In this document: piece after piece, positions 11,318-23,351 of the stretch | Position numbering within the stretch: the first letter of the stretch is position 1 | Layout of the letters: the number at the start of each line of letters is the position of its first letter | From: Bursaphelenchus xylophilus | Taxonomy: Eukaryota > Nematoda > Chromadorea > Rhabditida > Aphelenchoididae | Reading direction: 5' to 3' | Assembly (NCBI GenBank): GCA_904066235.2 | Contig: CAJFCV020000004.1 | Coordinates: forward strand, 5,146,001-5,210,000 | Length of the DNA stretch: 64,000 nucleotides | Translations under genes and position numbers: made by a program | The notes under the pieces: model-generated | Seen by the model: the letters and a program-made list of their open reading frames with translations, nothing else | The model's database searches: none | Told to the model about the DNA's origin: nothing

Positions 11318-12790
11318 ATGGCTGATTTAAATGAGAGCTTTGACTCGTCTGCAAGTCTTGAATTCCCGGATCTTCTAATTGAGGATGACGAAAGGTGCCA
11401 TCGGAGGTTCATGTTTACCTCTCGATGTGAGTTATGTCTTACATACTAAAGATATTTCTTTTAAGGCAATAATGACATAAAACTGTATCTGCTTAACCAT
11501 CCCAAAACCAACACTCCAGCGTTGTTTGAGATTGCAGAGGAAGGGCTCAATGAGGTTTTTCAAATATCATCGGATGATCGCAGTGTTATCTATGGGGAAA
11601 CGGTAATCAAAAAAGGAGAATTCTACATGTGTTCTCCATTGCATCCATTCTTTCTTTTGGTTTCCACATTGGCGGATAAGGTAAGACATTTCTACTTAGC
11701 AAAGCATAATCAATTATCTGAAGAAGCCGAAGGAATTAAAATTGGAAGAGCTATTTGTAGACAATCTGTTGTTAGTTGCTCGTCTCCCGAGCTCTCTGAA
11801 AGCGCTGGAGATTGCAACAATTGTATCAGGTGAACATTAAGATTTTACTTACAGGAGAAGTACCCCAAGTGCGACGCTCAGATTTTCTTTAGATTTTACA
11901 CACATGTCGGGCATGAACGAAATATCAATTCCTGAAAGTTTTAGCTCGCGCTTTGAAGCGCCGCCGAGATATTGAACGATCTTTGCCGCCGAGAGAGCAT
12001 GTTAACCGCGGAGAGTGGTGAGAGAGAAAAACATTTTTTGCTAGTTTTGTGCGGAAAGAATTGTTTTTTTGTGGAAACATTACCCTCTATGGTAGAAATA
12101 GGCATGAAATTTCCCGTGCCGAAATTCGGCAAAAAATGTCAAATTATCGCCAACTTTTGATCTAAAAATCTCGGTTGTTTCTGCAAAGCGCGAGCTTGGA
12201 TTCTCGCATATATTTTAGAAAAAATGGTTCTAAATTTGTGCCAAGTTTCATCAAAACCTGAACGTCGCACTTGGGGTACTTCCCTTGTTAATAAAACACC
12301 ATTTTAGATGAGGGTGGTGTTAAAAAGTACACATACGACCACGAATACTTGATTACTTGGTTGACGAAAAGGTTTCAGATCTTTGTGAAGGCAGTCAAGA
12401 CCAACGGTCAAGCCCCACCTATGTACTTAGAATACGGTAAATATTGTGTGCGCCGAAATTATTTTTTTTAGATTCTTCTCTTCGTTATTTTACATTCCAA
12501 ATCTTCTCTGATTACCTATCAGAGGCGCTCACAAATGAGATGAGGTGTGTTTTGGAGATTGAGAAACCAGCGATTCCCACGTCGACTTCCACTCCTGCCA
12601 CAGCCAAGAGGAAGGTGGACATTCCTAAAGCTGAGGTAATTTTAATTACTGTTATTGCTTATTTTTTATTTTCTACTGCATTTTTTTTTTGCAGAAACGC
12701 CCTCCTCCATTAAGTGTAAAACAAAGGAAGTTGAAAGAAGCCAGTAAAGGAGTTCAGTCACTCACGATGTTCTTCAATAAGGCTCCATGA
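11318..12790 (+). CDS. rnh-2B-like: Ribonuclease H2 subunit B
   Basis: This is an auxiliary subunit of RNase H2, which removes ribonucleotides from DNA and degrades RNA:DNA hybrids. Six exons (11318-11426, 11466-11680, 11724-11829, 12308-12436, 12472-12635, 12695-12790) give 272 aa. Family marks are KGEFYMCSPLHPFFLLVSTL, the segment EELFVDN, and a WLTKRF/SDYLSEALT helical region. The last residues contain VQSLTMFF (261-268), which matches the PCNA-binding tail of the human protein in position. Exon 3 was chosen to start after an aag acceptor because this restores the family spacing between ADK and VDN; an acceptor 24 nt earlier would leave a 19-nt intron. Intron 3 holds an inverted-repeat element (11849-12290). 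Confidence 0.85.
11849..12290. mobile_element. MITE of the AAGTGCGACG family in the RNase H2B intron
   Basis: The element is about 440 bp with terminal inverted repeats (left ACAGGAGAAGTACCCCAAGT, right the complement ending ACTTCCCTTGTTA). It has no coding capacity. The interior includes CTCGCGCTTTG(A/C)AGCGC and GCCGAGAGAGC, as in the copies at 8549-11140 and 41848-42287. It accounts for nearly all of the 478-nt intron 3. Confidence 0.85.
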
Positions 12791-13513
12791 AAAGTAATTA
12801 ACAGTCTCAAAATATGATGTCGGAGCCATTCCACAATTTCCATATCTCATGTGTAATATAATTTATGGCTTTAAATACATTTAAATATTGACAATATTAC
12901 ATACGGGCTCACGGTGTATTTGCCCAATTCATTGGTCACTGGCGTTGTTTGCCTTTTTATCGTATGATTTGTTAAGAAAGTAATATATATAGTGAAGTAA
13001 AAAATACGTAAGTAATAGAAACCTATAGTCGCAATCTCCATGGTGCCTTACTTTCACTTCGCGGGCAGAGATTTAAAGAATGGCGATAACAAGCAGAAAT
13101 GTTTATTTAAAATTGAAATGTTCCAAATCAGGTAGCAAGCCACCTTTTACTGTTATTCGGCATTAATTACCTGCCTTTAAGCAGAAATTGGCATTGATCT
13201 GAACACCTATTACACAACTTTCCCTACGGCTGTTTATGTTTCATCGGGAGCGATTATGCAACGAGAACGCCTTCTCAAGATTACCCAACCTAATCGTTGG
13301 AGAACTCGTTTTGGCGCTTCAGAAGAGCGGGAGCCGGTTGTAGAAGCAGGCTGGACTGACCTTGTTAATTGGGCAGAGCCGTTCCAGCGTCGAGGGTGCG
13401 AAGATCCGAGGAAAAGAAGGCATCGCAAAAGGCTTGGATGATGAGAAAAGCTCCTCTTCTCGTTTTCAGACCAGCCCGCGGCATTCTAACTCATTCGTCC
13501 CTCATCAGCGATC
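12791..13513. other. Intergenic region, no gene seen
   Basis: This holds the 3' region of RNase H2B (AATATA-like signals near 12850-12890) and the upstream region of the BPI-type gene. Short open frames at 13234-13441 on both strands are arginine-rich translations with no family resemblance. No repeat was recognised. Confidence 0.5.
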
Positions 13514-15462
13514 ATGGTTAAGTTCAAAACTGTCCTATGTTTCCTATCTTCTCTCGTAATTATCGGAGAAGTTTTCTCGCGTGTCGTATTACTACATAAC
13601 AACAAATGGAATCCGCATTACGGTAATTAATTTTTCGAAGAACATTACTCAATAAATGCAATATGCTTTCAGGAAATCCCGGAGTAAAGCTGAGATTAAC
13701 TCAAAGAGGAGCAGAGCACGTGAAGAATGTAGGTGTAAAGTTGCTGAATGAAAAATTGGCCACTTTGGAAGGCTTCCATGTTCAACATGCCTTCTCTCAG
13801 CCTGGCCTTGAAGGATATATTTATGTGAATGACATCAAAACGCTGGCTTTCCAGCCCCCACAAGCTTCTAGAATCAATTTCGCAGCTCCGTCATTTATCA
13901 TCTTTTCCATCGAAAACACGGCAATTTCGTAAGTTGAAAATGTGAAAATTATTTATTGACCGCAGCCAATATCTTAATTTATTTATCTCCAGACTAGCCG
14001 GAAGATTCCTTGGAGTTGCCGGGGCTGGAGTTTTCCAGGTTCCCGGCCAGGTCAGTGGCCATATGTCTGGCATGTCCGTATCATTAACCACTTCATTCCG
14101 CGCTACTCCTGACGGTCTTATGTCTGTAAATGTTGTCAACTGTTCTACCGTAATCCAACAAAGTAATTTTGTGTTAAATCCAGAAGGACCTTTGAGCACA
14201 ATCGTGAAAACATTTGAGGTATGGTGATCGTCGGAGAGTATTTATTTTAATTTGTGAAACGTTTAGGCTCAAATTAACGATGTGATCCGTCAGCGGATTC
14301 CTTCCATCTTCTGCAAAGGTCTTCAGGACATTATAGAAAAAAATTCTCCAAATCTCTTCAGAAGATTAGCCACGGCCCAACTTCAGGAGCATTTCCAGGG
14401 ATTTAATTCGTCCGAAGTAATCGAGAGTTTCATTCGAAGATTCACTCATGGTCTTTATATCGATGGAAGTAACATCGCCGACCCTATTGTTACCAATGAA
14501 TTCTTTGAAACTCAGCAGAGAGGTATGTCAAGACGAACAAAACAGCATCTCTTAGGCGAATTACGGTATAATGACAGCCAAGCGTCGGCTCCATTCTATC
14601 CACCGCCAATTCCCCAGGACAATGATTCTGATCGGATGCTGTATCTGTATGGTTCTGAATACACCCTCAACTCGCTCTTATATCATGCTTATCAATCAGA
14701 TAAGCTGACAATTAAGGTATCACACTTTTTTCTTCGTTAATAACAGCACCTTTGATTTAGATAGAACAAAAAACATTATCCCCGCAGTTCAAAGGATTTG
14801 TGAGGACAACTTGCGATGCCAAAGGCGATGGCAAAGGAGACCTCGCCAGCTCGATTTGCGTGGGAATATTAATCCCTAAGATCGCTGAAGCCTACCCTAA
14901 CACAACAACAAAGTTTGTCCTCTTGCCTCACGGCTTGCCGGAGATGAGATTTACCGATGGGGTCAGTTCGATGGACTTGCGAAGTAAGACAAACATAATT
15001 ATGAAAGACTGTTTAGCCCGTATTTTAACATATGTGGATGATAATGGTGTCGATCGACAAATTCTCGTCTCGTCAGCTGATGGATTAGCAGATATTAAGC
15101 TAATGGCTGAAGATGGAAGGTTCAGCGGGGATCTGAAGCTTCGGAAGCTGAATGTCAGACTTCATCGTAGCGGAATATCTGGCGTGGAGCCAGATTCGAT
15201 TGCTCAACTCGCCCCTCTGGCAAAAACTTTCTTAGGTCCGCAGTTGGCAAAGGGCCTAAAACAAGGATTACCATACCCACTGAAGGTAGAGTTTTACTGT
15301 CGGCTATTGAACTATTGATTTTAGGATTCAATTACATTCATCGATCCTAAATTAACTCTTCAAGATGGATATGTCCGACTTGCAACAGATTTTGAATTGG
15401 GTGAGAGTAATCTCCGCAGCAAAGTGTTTGAAGCCTTTGAGAGAATCAAGAATTCCCAATAA
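13514..15462 (+). CDS. Secreted BPI/LBP/CETP-family lipid-binding protein
   Basis: This is a member of the bactericidal/permeability-increasing protein superfamily: two tandem barrel domains that bind phospholipid or endotoxin. Six exons (13514-13622, 13673-13928, 13993-14218, 14267-14716, 14761-15285, 15325-15462) give 567 aa. Residues 1-22 are a signal peptide. The diagnostic start of the mature chain is NPGVKLRLTQRGAEHVKNVG. The central linker PPPIPQDNDSDRMLYLYGSE matches the family's [20 protein letters not shown] region. A C-terminal BPI2-like domain follows (MRFTDGVSSMDLRSKTNIIM). The two cysteines expected for the N-barrel disulphide are plausible at NCSTVIQ and IFCKGLQ. The role (innate defence or lipid transport) is inferred from the family only. 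Confidence 0.85.
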
Positions 15463-15861
15463 TATTACTATGATCTTCTTCCAGAGACTGATGACAATTA
15501 TGCTACCATCTGGAAATTTGTATTTATTTATTTATTGTTATGCAATTATTTTGATAAACCAAAATTATAAGTCATGAATCTGGGAAGGATAACAGCAGGT
15601 CTCCTTAGACCTCCGATCGGCGGGGGCGAAATCGGCGAAATAGGTTGACTAGGGAAAGGGGCCCAAGGCGATCAGAAAAGATGCAGAGAAATGGGGAAAA
15701 CGGATGGCCGCTTTTCAAATCCCCTAAGGGCCAGACATTAATGCTGAAGGAATCCAAAACCTTTCGTGCCTTAGTTTCGTTTTTTCGTTGCTATGTCGGC
15801 ATTTAAAGTTTATACAGTATTTTAATGTAAACTGCGTTTTCAGGTCATAAATCTTCAAATT
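15463..15861. other. Intergenic region between BPI-type gene and unknown gene
   Basis: This stretch of about 400 bp contains the 3' end of the BPI-type gene (ATTTATTTATT near 15520) and a G-rich patch at 15610-15680. No gene or repeat family was recognised. A TTTTCAG at 15836-15842, 19 bp before the next ATG, could be a trans-splice acceptor. Confidence 0.45.
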
Positions 15862-16857
15862 ATGGGTCGATACTCAGGGATAGACGACGACGTGGAAGCA
15901 ACCACCAAGTGGTGGAATGACTATCCAACAAGGTAAATTGAAAGGCTAATAATAAAGTCGATTTAGTCGTTACACCGATCTCTGCAAAGCCGAGACGGCC
16001 TTCCAAAACATCGTCGAAGGAGTATGGTCTAAGCCAAAGAGATTGGGTCGATCCGCATCCTTCACCAACATGACTTATATCAGAGAGAAACAGCACGACT
16101 ATCCCATCAAGAGAAGCGAATCCATCAGTTCTCTGGCCCCATCTCTCGGTTTGCTTCCTCAATATCATCGTCAGGCCGAAAGAATTGTCCACACTGCTCC
16201 AGTGTACAAACCGTTTGTTCACGACTGGTATAACAATGCCTATAGCACTGCCAGATACAGGGTGGGTGCGAGTAAAGATAAAAAATTGCCGGTTGTATTT
16301 TATGCACCCGCAACTAAGGTGCTGAAAGAGGTCGGAGACAGGACCAACGGTCAGCGATGACAAATTGAAAATTGTCAAGAATGTAATCAAATTGAAATTG
16401 TTATTTCAGGACACTCAACGAGAGATCGAAAGACCGCTTCGTCGGGAAATTCCCGACTACGAACGGTCCACTCATGTACCATATTACACCTTCCAGACGA
16501 AACGAATCTTCTTCGAAGAGGTATCAGATATCATTAAACTAATAACATCGTAAACCGGACAATAATACATACCGATCTCGTTTTCAGAGGGCCCAGCCTT
16601 ACAAGTCGTACCTGCGACAGTCCCAGCAGTATCTCGACAAGTATGTCACCTCCAGATTGAAAGCCGACGACTTTGCCCAGCAATACGTACATTCTGCCTA
16701 TGAATGGCACAAACCCCATGACTATTCGTTCAACCGTCACTCCGTTTGGGGAAGCCAAGTCTACATCCCCCATGCTCCATCCAATCCGCATTCATACAGC
16801 GACGCACAAGCTCTTCGAAAACTTTATAAAACAACAGGAAGATTCCGATTTGCCTGA
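15862..16857 (+). CDS. Unrecognised basic, aromatic-rich protein
   Basis: The family is not recognised. Four exons are proposed: 15862-15932, 15967-16318, 16410-16520 and 16588-16857, giving about 267 aa with stop TGA at 16855. The end of exon 2 is uncertain because in-frame GT sites at 16262 and 16319 both work. The protein is rich in Tyr, Trp, Arg and Ser, with repeated short motifs of aromatic-plus-basic character (DWYNNAYSTARYR, EWHKPHDYSFNRHS). It has no signal peptide, membrane segment or cysteine pattern. Codon quality and phase-consistent introns argue that it is real. The next gene starts 309 bp downstream on the same strand. The possibility of a cytoskeletal or muscle-associated protein is only a guess from composition. 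Confidence 0.6.
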
Positions 16858-17165
16858 TTATAATCTTTTACAAATCTCTTGCTAATAACAATAAACATCT
16901 TTGTTTTTTATCTCTTCGTAGTAAACAGATCCATGCCTGCTATTCCTTGGCCACTTTTTCGACACGGCGCTCATAAGTCAAAGAAACGGAAGGGAAATCA
17001 AAGCGTGGGACTGGGTCAAAGATAGGTGAGAGTGAACGTGTTTATGACTATTTATCTACTCGTCAGCTGGCTACGGCTAAGAAGGTGTTCCCACCTATTC
17101 TCCTCCTCCTGCGTCCTCCTCAAAACTTGATTAAAAACAGGGTCAAAGCGTTCGCTTCCAGTACC

Positions 17166-20128
17166 ATGAGTCAATACAACTACTCCGAGTAAGTTATATT
17201 TACTGTGCATAATGCTTATTACAGTCAAAATGCATACAACCAGCAATTGCCCCCCGGAGTGACTATTCACTATCAGGGCGGTCAACAACCTTATTACGAT
17301 GAGCAATATATCCAAGAAGATCAATTTGTTCCACAAGGATTCGCCCAACAAGGTCATCATTCCCAGAACGGGTCGTTACCACAACATAAAACTCAGTCGT
17401 GGAATCAGCAGTATTCTCAACAAGGTCAACCTCAATTATATCAACAAAATCAACAACCCCAACAACAGCAGTACTACCAACAAAGTCAAGACCAATTCTA
17501 CCAAAGTCAACCCCAAGGTCAATATCAACAATACCAGAATGATCAACAAGATGGGTATAACCAAAGTCAACAACAGCGTACCCGATCAGTAGGACCAGAG
17601 AATAACTACTCTTACTTTGTGGACAAAAAAGGGAACTACATCCCTACCTCGAATCCCCCAATGTTCACTACTGGAGAGCCCGAGGGGGCCAACTACATCC
17701 CCTATTCCAGTGTCCCTAGGCGAGCACGGAGTGTTGATCCGAATGCGTAAGTTCAATTATTAAAGCTACATCATGTTCTCAGCGAGAACGAAAGTGATCT
17801 CCGGTTCAAGTTTGGAGGCATGGCATTCGTGGAAAGTGAGGCTGCGTTCTATGACGTAGAAGGCGCCGATGTTTATGTAGACCTTAACAGTAAAAATGAG
17901 GAGGAACCAGTCCGCCGCCTTGGAGATAACTACGGTCTCGACTTCAATGAATCGGTTTATCGTGGAGACCAAGTAGAAGTCGAAGAAGGATACCAGGGAT
18001 ATCAGGCTCAGAAACCAAGAAAACACTGGACATATGCCGAAGACCCATTCAACCCCGACAACACTTATGTGGATGATCTTTTTGCGTACTACGACCCGAC
18101 TGATGTTGTTGGTGACACAATTGCCAACCATCGCGTCACTGTTGAAAGGGAATTGACAGAAGGTAAAAGCAAACTAATTCAGTAACTCACTGCCTTTTTT
18201 TAGAAGAGCGCAACAATTTCTGTACTGAATTCATCCCAACGCCCGGCTTCTTACCCCAGCATCGCACTGAGAAGCCGGAGCCGAAGGAGGAAGGACCTAT
18301 CTGTTATTCTTTGTCAGCAAAAAAAGAGCTAGCCCGAGGAGATGATTATCGTCCACCAAGTCGTTCTCAAAGCGCCGGCCCTGCCCAACAAGGCCAAAAA
18401 AGAGAGGTAAACCTGCGGAATCTCCTTGATGACTCAGCCATCCAACGCCAAGAAAATGTGATCCAGCCAGCTCCTTGGGCGCCAGATTCTGATTACAAAC
18501 AAGGAAGATGGCAGAACCAACCTGGCCAACTGGACCCCTTGAACCGCCGGCCCCAGGTAGGTTGTGGGGGTGGAATGGGGAGAAGGGGTCTCAGCAAGTC
18601 AAACATCGACTTTGAAGATCCCAATTCATATTCCCTTCTGGGTCCCTTTTTCATTGGCCAAACATCGGCGTTGGTTAAGTGCCAGCGCACTTTTGGAGCC
18701 GTTAAATCATAGGCCGTTGGTGAGTATTAAACCTTTCACCAGACCTAGAACTCTTATAACAATGAACCATGTTCAGATACCAAGCCAAAGACCGGAGTGG
18801 TCCCAGCAAGTTGAAGAAAAGAAGAATGTGTGGTCAGGAAAGGCTCAGGCAGTCGATCAGAAAGTTGGTCAACCCGCTTCTTCAAAGGTTGCCCCTGAGA
18901 GACCTCCGTTCTGGGCTCAAAAAGCTGGCCAAACACAAAATCAATGGCAAGGGGCAGCTGGCCAACAGCAACGACAGCAGCAACAACAACAGCAAGTGGT
19001 CAATGCCAGTCAAAAGCCTGGAAACGTACCAACTGGCAACCAAGTTAGTACCAACTATACGTAAGTAATATTATCCAAGCTATCGATAAACATTCAGTTA
19101 TTATCAACAAGGCCAGCAAGGTCAACAAAGCCAACAGCAAAGACAGCAATCTCAGAACCAACGACAACAACAGAATGCGTCATTAACTGTCCAAAGACCA
19201 GGACAACCGGCTCCACAGCAACAGATAAACCATTTGCAGCGGCAAGGTCAGCCACAACCACAACAGCAACAACAACAACTACTACAGCGTGGAAGGCCTC
19301 AGGTTCAACAAAAGCCCCAACAGCAGGTTTCATCGCAACAAGGCCAACAACAGAGAACAACACAAGGCCAACCTCAGGCTGCTCGCCCCACACAACAACA
19401 GCCCCAGAGACCGGCGGTGCAACAGAAACAACACCCATCACCGCAACAACAACAATCCGTGCAACAACGCACTCAATCCCAGCCTCCACAAAATCGACCA
19501 ACCCCAACAGGTTCTTACCAGCGAACCATAACCTATGTCAACGGCAAGCCTGTGGCCTACGAAGAGGTCTCTGACAGACACCGACCTCAACAGCAAACAC
19601 AGAACTATCAATCTGTGGTCTATGTGAACGGTCAGCCCAAACAAGGGAATGCTCAACCACAAGGTGGATATACTCAGAAGACCACCACCTATTACACCCA
19701 GGGAACGGCCCCCCAAAATGGAGGTATCCCGCAACAAAGACCTGGACAAGTCCAGGGTCAAAACTATGTTCAATACCAACAAGGTCGTCCGCAGCCAGGA
19801 AAGCCTGGTGTTCCTCAAAAACAGGGTCAACCCGCCGGATGGAACGAAACGATTCCTCAGGGGCAGTTGAGCAACACCCAATTTAACGCCAACGGTCAGT
19901 ATAGAGGCAACCAGGGGCAAAACGTCCAGTACCAACGTCAAGTTTCAACTGCAGCCAATCCGCATCAACAATATCAACTCATAAAGCAAACTGAGACACA
20001 AGTCAGACAACAGACCCAGCCGTCGGGAAACCTCTCTAGGCAAGTGATCCACCCACAAAGACAATGATTTCATGTCCAGACACACTTCAACCACCTATTA
20101 CAAGAAGAAGACGCTTACGGAAGTGTAA
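17166..20128 (+). CDS. Glutamine-rich low-complexity protein with a GC-AG last intron
   Basis: The family is not recognised. Seven exons (17166-17188, 17225-17746, 17783-18162, 18204-18556, 18777-19060, 19098-20039, 20080-20128) give 850 aa. The N-terminal third is Gln/Tyr-rich. Residues ~185-310 form an acidic, ordered-looking segment (SDLRFKFGGMAFVESEAAFY). The C-terminal half is a long Gln/Pro/Asn-rich tract of prion-like composition containing two related motifs, ITYVNGKPVAYEE and VVYVNGQPKQGN. The chain ends TTYYKKKTLTEV. The final intron starts with GC (AG|GCAAGT) at 20040. Using it replaces a run-on ending HPQRQ with the better-looking basic tail. A condensate or structural role is a composition-based inference. 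Confidence 0.7.
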
Positions 20129-20239
20129 GAATAAGCCATAAATAATGCCGCCAATTTACAAATAAACGCTTACTTATTACCATAAATATTTACTTTTTAC
20201 ATAACAACAATAGCAGCAATTACAAATAACAAAATAGAC

Positions 20240-21013
20240 TTAGGCCACCAATTCAGCTTGTTTCTCCTCGGCCTGGATCTGTTTCTTGTCGTCGCTGGCA
20301 CTCTTGTCTTCCTTGGTCTTGCGAACACGACGTCCAGAGAACGCTGAAATTTCAGTTTATTGCAAGGAAATTATATGGCATTAAAACCCATAACAAATCG
20401 CAAAACTTACGCTTGCGTTTTCCGGCGCTCTTCTTCTTATTCTCTTCGGAGCTCTCTCCTCCATCGGACACATAACGGCGACGAGAGGAATCGGTTTTGT
20501 CTCCTTCAGAAGCATTTTCACTCTTGGAACGGCGACGACCTCCCTTGAAACGGCTGAAGCGTTCGTATAGTCTGATGGCTTCAACAGGTTCTCCTCCAGG
20601 AAGAGTAACAGCTTGAGCCTTCGGTCCCTTGAACCCGGAGATCACGTCGAATTCAACCTCCAATTCGGCAGTCAAGGCATATTTCCAACGACGATCATCA
20701 CGCTGAACGATGGCAGTGCTGTGGACGAAGATATCCTTGTCATTATCGTGGCGGCGGATGAAACCAAATCCTGAAACCACATATATGAACGACAAATTTA
20801 AAGTACCTCTAAAACAAGAGTTTGAAACTTACCCTTCGAGATGCTGAACCACTTGACTGTTCCCTTGACACCGCGAAGAACAACCTTCTTCGGGTCGGAT
20901 TCATCAACGACAGTGCTGAGCTGAGGCTTCTCCTTAGGTTCGGCTTCAGATTCGTTTTGGGAGATGGGGTTATCGCCCTTTTCATTGAGTTCGATCTTCT
21001 TTTCGTCGGCCAT
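20240..21013 (-). CDS. cey: Y-box / cold-shock-domain RNA-binding protein (CEY type)
   Basis: This is a Y-box protein that binds single-stranded mRNA and RNP particles (C. elegans CEY-1 to -4; vertebrate YBX). Three exons (21013-20833, 20770-20411, 20343-20240) give 214 aa. The cold-shock domain at about residues 48-120 shows KGTVKWFS, then RNP1 as FGFIRRHDNDKDIFVH (RNP2). The domain is interrupted by an intron between KG and FGF, as in many Y-box genes. After it come a Gly/Arg patch (RFKGGRRRSKSEN) and a charged Lys/Glu tail. Which CEY paralogue it corresponds to cannot be decided. It is divergent from the calcium-pump gene with about 2.3 kb between. Confidence 0.9.
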
Positions 21014-23351
21014 TTTTGGTCTTGGATCGATGGTTTGCCCACGGAGGGTGAAACTTCGCAAAATTTCTGAAACAATGCCCATAACTCAAAAGAATGTAGG
21101 TTTGAGAGTTGATAAAAACAAAGCGCGACCCGGGACAAATAAAGAAAGGTAAAAATAATGTCATCCATGCGGACGAGACCATTTCAAAAGCAACCAACGT
21201 AACTGCCGTCATCGACTAAACTGAGAACGATGCCAGGTACGTCGACTTCACGAATTTTCCCGACAGTATCTTGCCTAGTTTTCTCATCAAGGTGTTAGTT
21301 TTCGTCTTGGGACCCGTAATTTTTGCGGGTGCTTTCTCTTTCAAAATTGTGGAATAATTGAATTTTTTATCAGCTCTCATGCCGGTTTTTTTGGATAACA
21401 TTTTCTTGGCCTTTTTTAGAAACAAATTTTAGTTTTGTGATCGGTGTTCTCTTCCTCGTTCGTTAGTGATTCTTATCGAGAAATCCAGATGCATTTACGT
21501 TGGCATTCATCCCCCTCCCCCTTCAGGTTTGTACACAAATTTTGCATGGGTGTTGAAATCAATTTATCAAGTTGTTTTGACTTTTCGAAATTTGATTATT
21601 AGATGATAACGGCTTGACGTCTGTCGGAAATGAAGTAAACGGGCTAACTTTTATTTGATCACGTTCGCTGATGGTATTTACTAAGGTTTGGCGGTTATTT
21701 TTACCTCCGCCTTTTCTCAAGAGCTAAAGCAATGTCCAATGCTCTTTTTTGAAGTCGGCACGCAAAACCGGCCCCGAAATGCATTAAATCTTGCCTCGAC
21801 TATTGGAGAAATTTTTATTTTTTTCGCTTTTCAAGCTAGCCAAACTCGTATCTGGCTAGCCCATCCTCACAAAAACGACATTGGCAGTCTCTTTCCACCT
21901 GACATTGTCTTGATTGATTCACCAAACCGCTGAAACACACGTTAGATACCGTTTTATAGGAATTCCATATATTGGTCCTTCTGCAAAGTTCAGCGCCAAT
22001 TACGGGCATGGTTAGTTGAAGTGACTACAAATGGAGTTTTTCTGAGATTGGGCTAACCAATCAGGAATTTGGTTAGCGAAAAAATGAGCTTATTTTTCTT
22101 GATCGGCGACGTTCCATTCTCTGTTATTCTTAGAGTACTTCATAATTCTGTTATTTGATCCGTCGAGGTTGATTGTTTATCCAAAAGTACCGTTAAAGTT
22201 ATTCCTGGCCTGCATCCACAATACTGTGACCGAATTTGACCGTTTCGAGGGCTCAAACTTGGTCACCCGACCCCAGTTAATCTTCAAAACTATCATAAGT
22301 GGCTGTCGAATTTTGTCTCCTCCTCCACAAAATTTGTTTCATCCAGATGTTCGCGAGTTTTTCCGGAAAGGCCAGAAAATTATGAAATCGGCGTCCATTT
22401 TCGGATAAAAAGGGAGCGAAATGTAAGATAAGCGAAGTCTGAAAGGAACTTCTTATTGGTCACTCCATTCGTTCTCACCCATCTGCTGTCCGCTTTATTT
22501 ATTCGCTCGCGTTTGGTTATCCATTCCTTGTTCATGATGGATATCAGATCAAATTTTTTTCGATGTGTTCCTGGATAGGTGGAGAATTTGAAGTGGAACG
22601 AAATTATTTATTTATTTATTTTTGGATTTGTTGGTCTCAGTGAGTTTTAGTTATTGATGGCCACATTTCCACGGGTTTCGCACATGTACTTTGTTGTTAT
22701 TTTGTTGCGCCAGTTTTATTTCCCCGAAATTAAAGTTTTTTGAAGGAAATGAAAAAGTTTTGAGAGTGTAAAGTTTAAACGCGGAAAAAAGTCGAAAACG
22801 ATAGAATGATACGCCGTTTTTCTCACAGTACAAGAATTCCGAGGTGAACGTTTGAGCTCTGACACTGATTTTCAATGTCTCCTGACTCATTTGTTGCTTT
22901 TCAGAAGGGAATTCTCGTGTTAATGATATGAATAACTCTATTTCCACTTTTTGATGGGCTTTTTTGGAATCGAAAATGTGCAGAAAGACATTTACATATT
23001 CTAGGCCAAACCAAAATGTCGAGTCCTGTTCAAGGTCAAAGGCTTTCTGTCGTTTGACCCTATCCGGGCTTTCAAAAACCGTTGATCCGATTAAATTCAA
23101 TACTCTATGGAAAGTGGAGTAAATGATTTTTACGGGAATAATGTTCGATGGAGATTAGCATTCCAGGGTTGATATAAGTGCCTCTCCGAGAGTCGAGGTT
23201 GTATTTTATTCCGTTTGTCCTTGCTTTCCGTGCAGCGAAGTTTGTTGTACGGGCTTTACAGGGTTCTGCAAAGTAATATCAACTCTTCAGGACTATTTTT
23301 CAAACAACCAGAGGTCCCTTGTAGCCGTACAAGTTTCGAGTCTTTCGTGGA
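21014..23351. other. Intergenic region between CEY gene and calcium pump
   Basis: This 2.3-kb divergent upstream region has no supported gene. A lysine-rich open frame on the minus strand at 21216-21402 (MLSKKTGMRADKKFNYS...) lacks splice or family support. A Y-box 5' UTR exon or pump promoter elements may be here, but none can be named. Confidence 0.5.

Noticed and set aside
21216..21402. Lysine-rich minus-strand frame MLSKKTGMRADKKF...
   Set aside because: Short, no family match, no clear splice signals; probably CEY upstream sequence.
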